A DNA stretch of 9,056 nt from Verrucomicrobiota bacterium (GTDB lineage: Bacteria; Verrucomicrobiota; Verrucomicrobiia; Limisphaerales; UBA1096), in assembly GCA_030747575.1 (NCBI GenBank), contig JASLKI010000239.1:1-9056 (forward strand), read 5' to 3'. Positions 6,483 to 9,056 of the stretch are shown here, in pieces. The position numbers and the translations under genes are program-made. Within the stretch, counting starts at the first letter, position 1; each line of letters begins with the position of its first letter. Below the pieces are notes generated by a model. It had not been told where the DNA came from. It did no database searches and saw only the letters and a list, made by a program, of their open reading frames with translations.

Positions 6483-7892
6483 ATGGCAGGGAAGAAAACC
6501 AAATGGAGCAGTTGCAATTTGCTCGAGCCGGCGACCGAGGGGAGCCGGTTGTGTCAATTCTCCGTCTCGTCGAAAAAGGTGAAACTCTCCGGCGACCAGC
6601 GCGTGGCCGATTTGATCGAGTTGCCGGCCAAGGCGGTGGGCAAGGACTGGAGAGACCTGGTCAGCCGCAAGCTCAACATCGCCACGCTACCGCCGGAGAA
6701 GGTTTTTTTGCGTGTGGTCGAGCTGCCGGAATGCGAGCCGGATGAGCTGCTGCCAATGGTCGAGTTTCAGATCGAGGATTTATCGCCGCTCCCGATGGCG
6801 CAGGCCGTTTGGTCCGCCGAGGCGGTGCCCGGCTCCACCGGCACGGAGGGAAACCAGACGGTGCTCGTCATGATCGCCGAGAGGGGTGTGGTGGGGGATC
6901 GTCTTGACGAACTCGAGGCCGTTAATTATCTCGCCGACCGGGTGGAGGTGCCGCTGCTGAGGGAGTTGGTGCCTGGTGAGCCAAGGGAGGACGGGGCGCA
7001 CATTCAGCTAGTGCAGGGGGCCGACTCGGTATTGGTACTGGTGTCGTGGTGGTTCGCCGGCCGACTGCGCGATGTGAATTCATTCAACCTGCCGGACACC
7101 GCAGCCAGCCGCGATGAGTTGGTTGAGAAAATCAACAGCGTCGCCCTGGCGGGAGAGGTCGCCGGCTGGATGCCGGATGAACCGGCTTGTCATTTGGCCA
7201 AGCGCGGCGACGTGGCGGCCGACTGGAATACGGCCCTGGCCAAGTGTTTCGGTCGCATCCGAGAGGTCGAGCCGATGAGCGAGGTGGACCTAGCCACGGC
7301 TGCGGCGGAGTTTGCCGCTCGGACAACGGCCCCCGGCCTGATGCTCGAGGATTACAGCGCCCGCAACCGCCAGCGCTTTCAGGACGGCCTGTGGATGGAG
7401 GGGATCAAGGGAGCGGTGGCGCTGATGCTGGTGGGGTTGCTCGTGTTTTTCGTTTACGGGAACATGCTGCAGAGCAAGCTTGAGGAAAAGAATAACTTGG
7501 TGACCGTGCAAACCAACCTGTTCACTAAGGCGCTGCTGCTCAAGGCAAAGGTGCAGACGCTTGAGAAGCAAAAGGCACTCAAGTATGCCGCGCTCGCGGC
7601 GTGGTCCCACGTATCGACCAATCTGCCGAGAGAGCTGAAGTTCACCCAGTTGACGTTCTCGTCGGATCGCACGCCCGAAGGCATCACGAGCCGGAAACTG
7701 CGAATCGTCGGCACGGCAGATGCCGGCAAGGAGACTTTTATTGACGATTATAATCTGGTGCTCACGCGGATGGAGGTGGAGGGGAGCGAAGGCCAGAAGC
7801 TGTTCTCCTCCGTGAGTCCGGGGCCGTGGCGGAAGGATTCGAGAAAAAAACTAACCACATGGTCGGTGGAATGTGAGTTCGATGGCGAGTAA
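6483..7892 (+). CDS. GspL-like (PilM-PilN fusion-like) inner-membrane assembly protein
   Basis: This 469-residue protein probably links the cytoplasmic ATPase to the inner-membrane platform. Residues 1-300 look like a degenerate PilM/GspL cytoplasmic domain: the segment PPEKVFLRVVELP (70-82), then DELLPMVEFQIEDLSPLP (87-104), resembles the PilM pattern of a basic-Pro segment before an FEIE-like helix. The N-terminal DxGxxxxK-type phosphate motif of the actin-like fold is not visible, so nucleotide binding is doubtful. One transmembrane segment lies near 308-326 (VALMLVGLLVFFVYG), followed by a predicted coiled coil (about 329-365) and a small C-terminal periplasmic domain like PilN or the GspL ferredoxin-like domain (about 385-468). 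The start follows a strong Shine-Dalgarno, one nt after the gspE stop, and the end overlaps the next gene by 11 nt. Identification rests on architecture and position more than on sequence. Confidence 0.72.
   Translation: MAGKKTKWSSCNLLEPATEGSRLCQFSVSSKKVKLSGDQRVADLIELPAKAVGKDWRDLVSRKLNIATLPPEKVFLRVVELPECEPDELLPMVEFQIEDLSPLPMAQAVWSAEAVPGSTGTEGNQTVLVMIAERGVVGDRLDELEAVNYLADRVEVPLLRELVPGEPREDGAHIQLVQGADSVLVLVSWWFAGRLRDVNSFNLPDTAASRDELVEKINSVALAGEVAGWMPDEPACHLAKRGDVAADWNTALAKCFGRIREVEPMSEVDLATAAAEFAARTTAPGLMLEDYSARNRQRFQDGLWMEGIKGAVALMLVGLLVFFVYGNMLQSKLEEKNNLVTVQTNLFTKALLLKAKVQTLEKQKALKYAALAAWSHVSTNLPRELKFTQLTFSSDRTPEGITSRKLRIVGTADAGKETFIDDYNLVLTRMEVEGSEGQKLFSSVSPGPWRKDSRKKLTTWSVECEFDGE
7194..7205 (+). 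repeat. 12-mer TTGGCCAAGCGC, copy 4
   Basis: Exact copy on the plus strand, read in the GspL-like frame as Leu-Ala-Lys-Arg. Confidence 0.6.
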
Positions 7893-8604
7893 CGAAAGCA
7901 TATTTGACAAGCTGAACCTGAGCAGCGGTGAGCGGCGGCTGGTTATGATCGTGATCGTCGTGCTGATGCTCGCGCTCATGTGGATGGTGTGGGGGATGAT
8001 TCCCAGCCCGTCGGCGACCAAACAAAAGATTGACAAGGCGCAAACACAGTTGGACAGCTTTAAGGCGGAAATAGAAAAAACAGACGTTTATCATCAGCAG
8101 ATTAGCACACTTGAGGGATTAGGCTCGGAGGTGATCAAGATTGAGCAGCAGGTGGATATGCGAAATTTTATCAACCGACTCACCACAGCCAACGGAGTGG
8201 AGATCACCAGCGCCACGAGCGCGGATCCCAAGACCGGTGACTTCTTCATCGAGCAATCGATGAACATCAGATTCTCGAGCAAAGAGCGCGAACTCGTTAA
8301 CTTCCTCTGGAAGCTTGGCAGCAGCGACTCGATGGTGCGCGTGAGCCAGATGCGCGTTCAGCCGGACAAGAACCGTTACAAGCTGAGCGGCACGATGACG
8401 CTGACTGCTAGTTACCAAAAAAACGTCAAGGCGACGAAGCCAAAGCCGTCGCCAGCCAAGCCCAAGGCTGAAACCAAGGCGGAGCCAGCCAAGTCCAAGG
8501 CTGAAACCAAGGCGGAGCCAGCCAAGTCCGAGACAAAGCCGGCCAAGAAAAGCGGTACTAAGCGATCCGTTCCCTCCCGGCGTGTACGCACAATAGATCA
8601 ATGA
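7882..8604 (+). CDS. GspM/PilO-like inner-membrane protein with Lys/Ala/Pro-rich tail
   Basis: This 240-residue bitopic protein has a short cytoplasmic N-terminus, one transmembrane helix near 20-40 (VMIVIVVLMLALMWMVWGMI), a coiled coil near 45-90 and a compact periplasmic domain at about 90-180. That is the PilO/GspM layout, and its place after a GspL/PilN-like gene and before a secretin supports a role in the inner-membrane platform. From residue 183 to the end the protein is a basic, low-complexity tail rich in Lys, Ala, Pro and Glu, which is not part of the usual PilO fold and includes two perfect copies of KAETKAEPAKS (195-205 and 206-216). I chose the ATG at 7882 because GGTGGA stands 11 nt before it; a GTG at 7873 in the same frame would add three residues but its Shine-Dalgarno would be too close. 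It overlaps the upstream gene by 11 nt and ends in an ATGA overlap with the secretin gene. Confidence 0.75.
   Translation: MASNESIFDKLNLSSGERRLVMIVIVVLMLALMWMVWGMIPSPSATKQKIDKAQTQLDSFKAEIEKTDVYHQQISTLEGLGSEVIKIEQQVDMRNFINRLTTANGVEITSATSADPKTGDFFIEQSMNIRFSSKERELVNFLWKLGSSDSMVRVSQMRVQPDKNRYKLSGTMTLTASYQKNVKATKPKPSPAKPKAETKAEPAKSKAETKAEPAKSETKPAKKSGTKRSVPSRRVRTIDQ
8464..8529 (+). repeat. Perfect 33-bp tandem duplication in the PilO-like tail
   Basis: Two identical 33-bp units, 8464-8496 and 8497-8529, each starting AAGGCTGAAACC and ending GCCAAGTCC. The unit is 11 codons, so the reading frame is kept and it encodes KAETKAEPAKS twice. Bases just before the first unit (CCAGCCAAGCCC) and just after the second look like partial units. 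Identity at the DNA level, including silent positions, points to a recent duplication or ongoing slippage. Confidence 0.9.
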
Positions 8605-9056
8605 AACTTTACACAAACCATTCGAGAGCTATGAAAAACCTCATCACCGGTATCCTCATACTGACATTCGCAGCGTTTGGCCAAGCGCAACCCGCGAACC
8701 CACCCGCCCCGCCGACACCCGGCAACGCAGCAGCGGCCGCCCCGGCTAATCCCGCCGATGCGCCCCTGGCCATGGACGCCGTCATCCCGATGGCCGACCT
8801 GCAACTGGTCAACATGCCGCTGGAGCAGTTCCTTGAGATTTACGCCAACTACGTCAACCGAACCATCCTGCGGGCGGCGGCGTTGCCCAATCTCAACGTC
8901 ACTCTCCAGGCGCAGACACCGTTGACCGTCGTGGAGGCCATCCAAGCGATGGACAGTGTACTCTCGCTCAACGGCTACACCACCATTCCGGTGGGGGAAA
9001 AATTCGTTACTTTTGTGCCCAGCGCCAATGCACTTCAGGAGGGTGCCGCATTCTTG
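8601..9056 (+). CDS. gspD: GspD-type secretin, N-terminal part (cut by window end)
   Basis: The reading frame is open to the last base (152 codons seen). Secretins form the outer-membrane ring through which type II substrates or pili pass. Residues 11-30 are a signal peptide (basic MKN, hydrophobic LITGILILTFAAFG, probable cleavage after AQA or nearby). An Ala/Pro linker follows (31-57). From about 62 to 140 is an N0-like domain: LQLVNMPLEQFLEIYANYVN, then LNVTLQAQTPLTVVEAIQAM, and SLNGYTTIPVGEKFVTFVP. This is the GspD pattern; no AMIN domain, usual in PilQ, comes before it. The N1-N3 and pore domains would lie beyond the window. The ATG at 8601 overlaps the previous stop as ATGA, while an ATG at 8631 would give a cleaner signal peptide; the sequence does not decide between them. 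Confidence 0.82.
   Translation, partial: MKLYTNHSRAMKNLITGILILTFAAFGQAQPANPPAPPTPGNAAAAAPANPADAPLAMDAVIPMADLQLVNMPLEQFLEIYANYVNRTILRAAALPNLNVTLQAQTPLTVVEAIQAMDSVLSLNGYTTIPVGEKFVTFVPSANALQEGAAFL
8677..8688 (+). repeat. 12-mer TTGGCCAAGCGC, copy 5
   Basis: Exact copy on the plus strand inside the secretin signal-peptide region, read there as Phe-Gly-Gln-Ala, a third reading frame. That makes a purely protein-level explanation of the repeated 12-mer less likely. Confidence 0.6.

Noticed and set aside
1..9056. CRISPR array, tRNA, rRNA, insertion sequence or toxin-antitoxin genes.
   Set aside because: No spaced direct repeats of CRISPR form, no transposase-like protein, no cloverleaf or rRNA-like sequence and no small toxin-like gene pairs were seen on either strand.

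Overview
The window is GC-rich bacterial chromosomal DNA (about 60% GC by eye) with tightly packed genes, a secretin-type secretion or pilus operon, and few clear Shine-Dalgarno sequences. The secretin implies a Gram-negative (diderm) cell. The mix of a GspE-like ATPase, a degenerate PilM/GspL-like protein and a short PilO-like protein, together with CAGATTACGCAGAT-type intergenic repeats, fits a member of the PVC group, perhaps Verrucomicrobiota. That placement is an inference from style; no marker gene fixes the taxon.

Left block, minus strand (3630 down to 137): an apparent three-gene operon read right to left. It encodes an M16-family zinc peptidase with intact HFLEH motif, PabB (aminodeoxychorismate synthase component I, called PabB rather than TrpE because it reads PIKGT), and a DUF554 multi-pass membrane protein. 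The genes are 6 nt apart and then overlap by 4 nt (GTGA). A good candidate sigma70-type promoter lies at 3663-3692. Downstream, at 68-120, is an imperfect inverted repeat that looks like a dispersed element. The first 60 bases may be the end of another gene but cannot be assigned.

Middle: a LysR-family regulator (3761-4639, plus strand) diverges from the peptidase operon across a 130-bp gap. This is the usual arrangement for a LysR protein controlling its divergent neighbour, but the effector and target are unknown.

Right block, plus strand (4760 to the window end): a secretion/pilus assembly operon of gspE (ATPase), a fused GspL or PilM-PilN-like inner-membrane protein, a GspM/PilO-like protein with an unusual Lys/Ala/Pro tail, and the start of a GspD-type secretin cut by the window edge. 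Spacings of +1, -11 and -4 nt indicate one transcript. In the expected machine the ATPase works in the cytoplasm, the two bitopic proteins form the inner-membrane platform, and the secretin forms the outer-membrane pore.

The most unexpected signal is a 12-mer, TTGGCCAAGCGC, found five times exactly (both orientations) plus two 11/12 matches. It sits inside unrelated genes and is read in different frames. By base composition well under one copy is expected.
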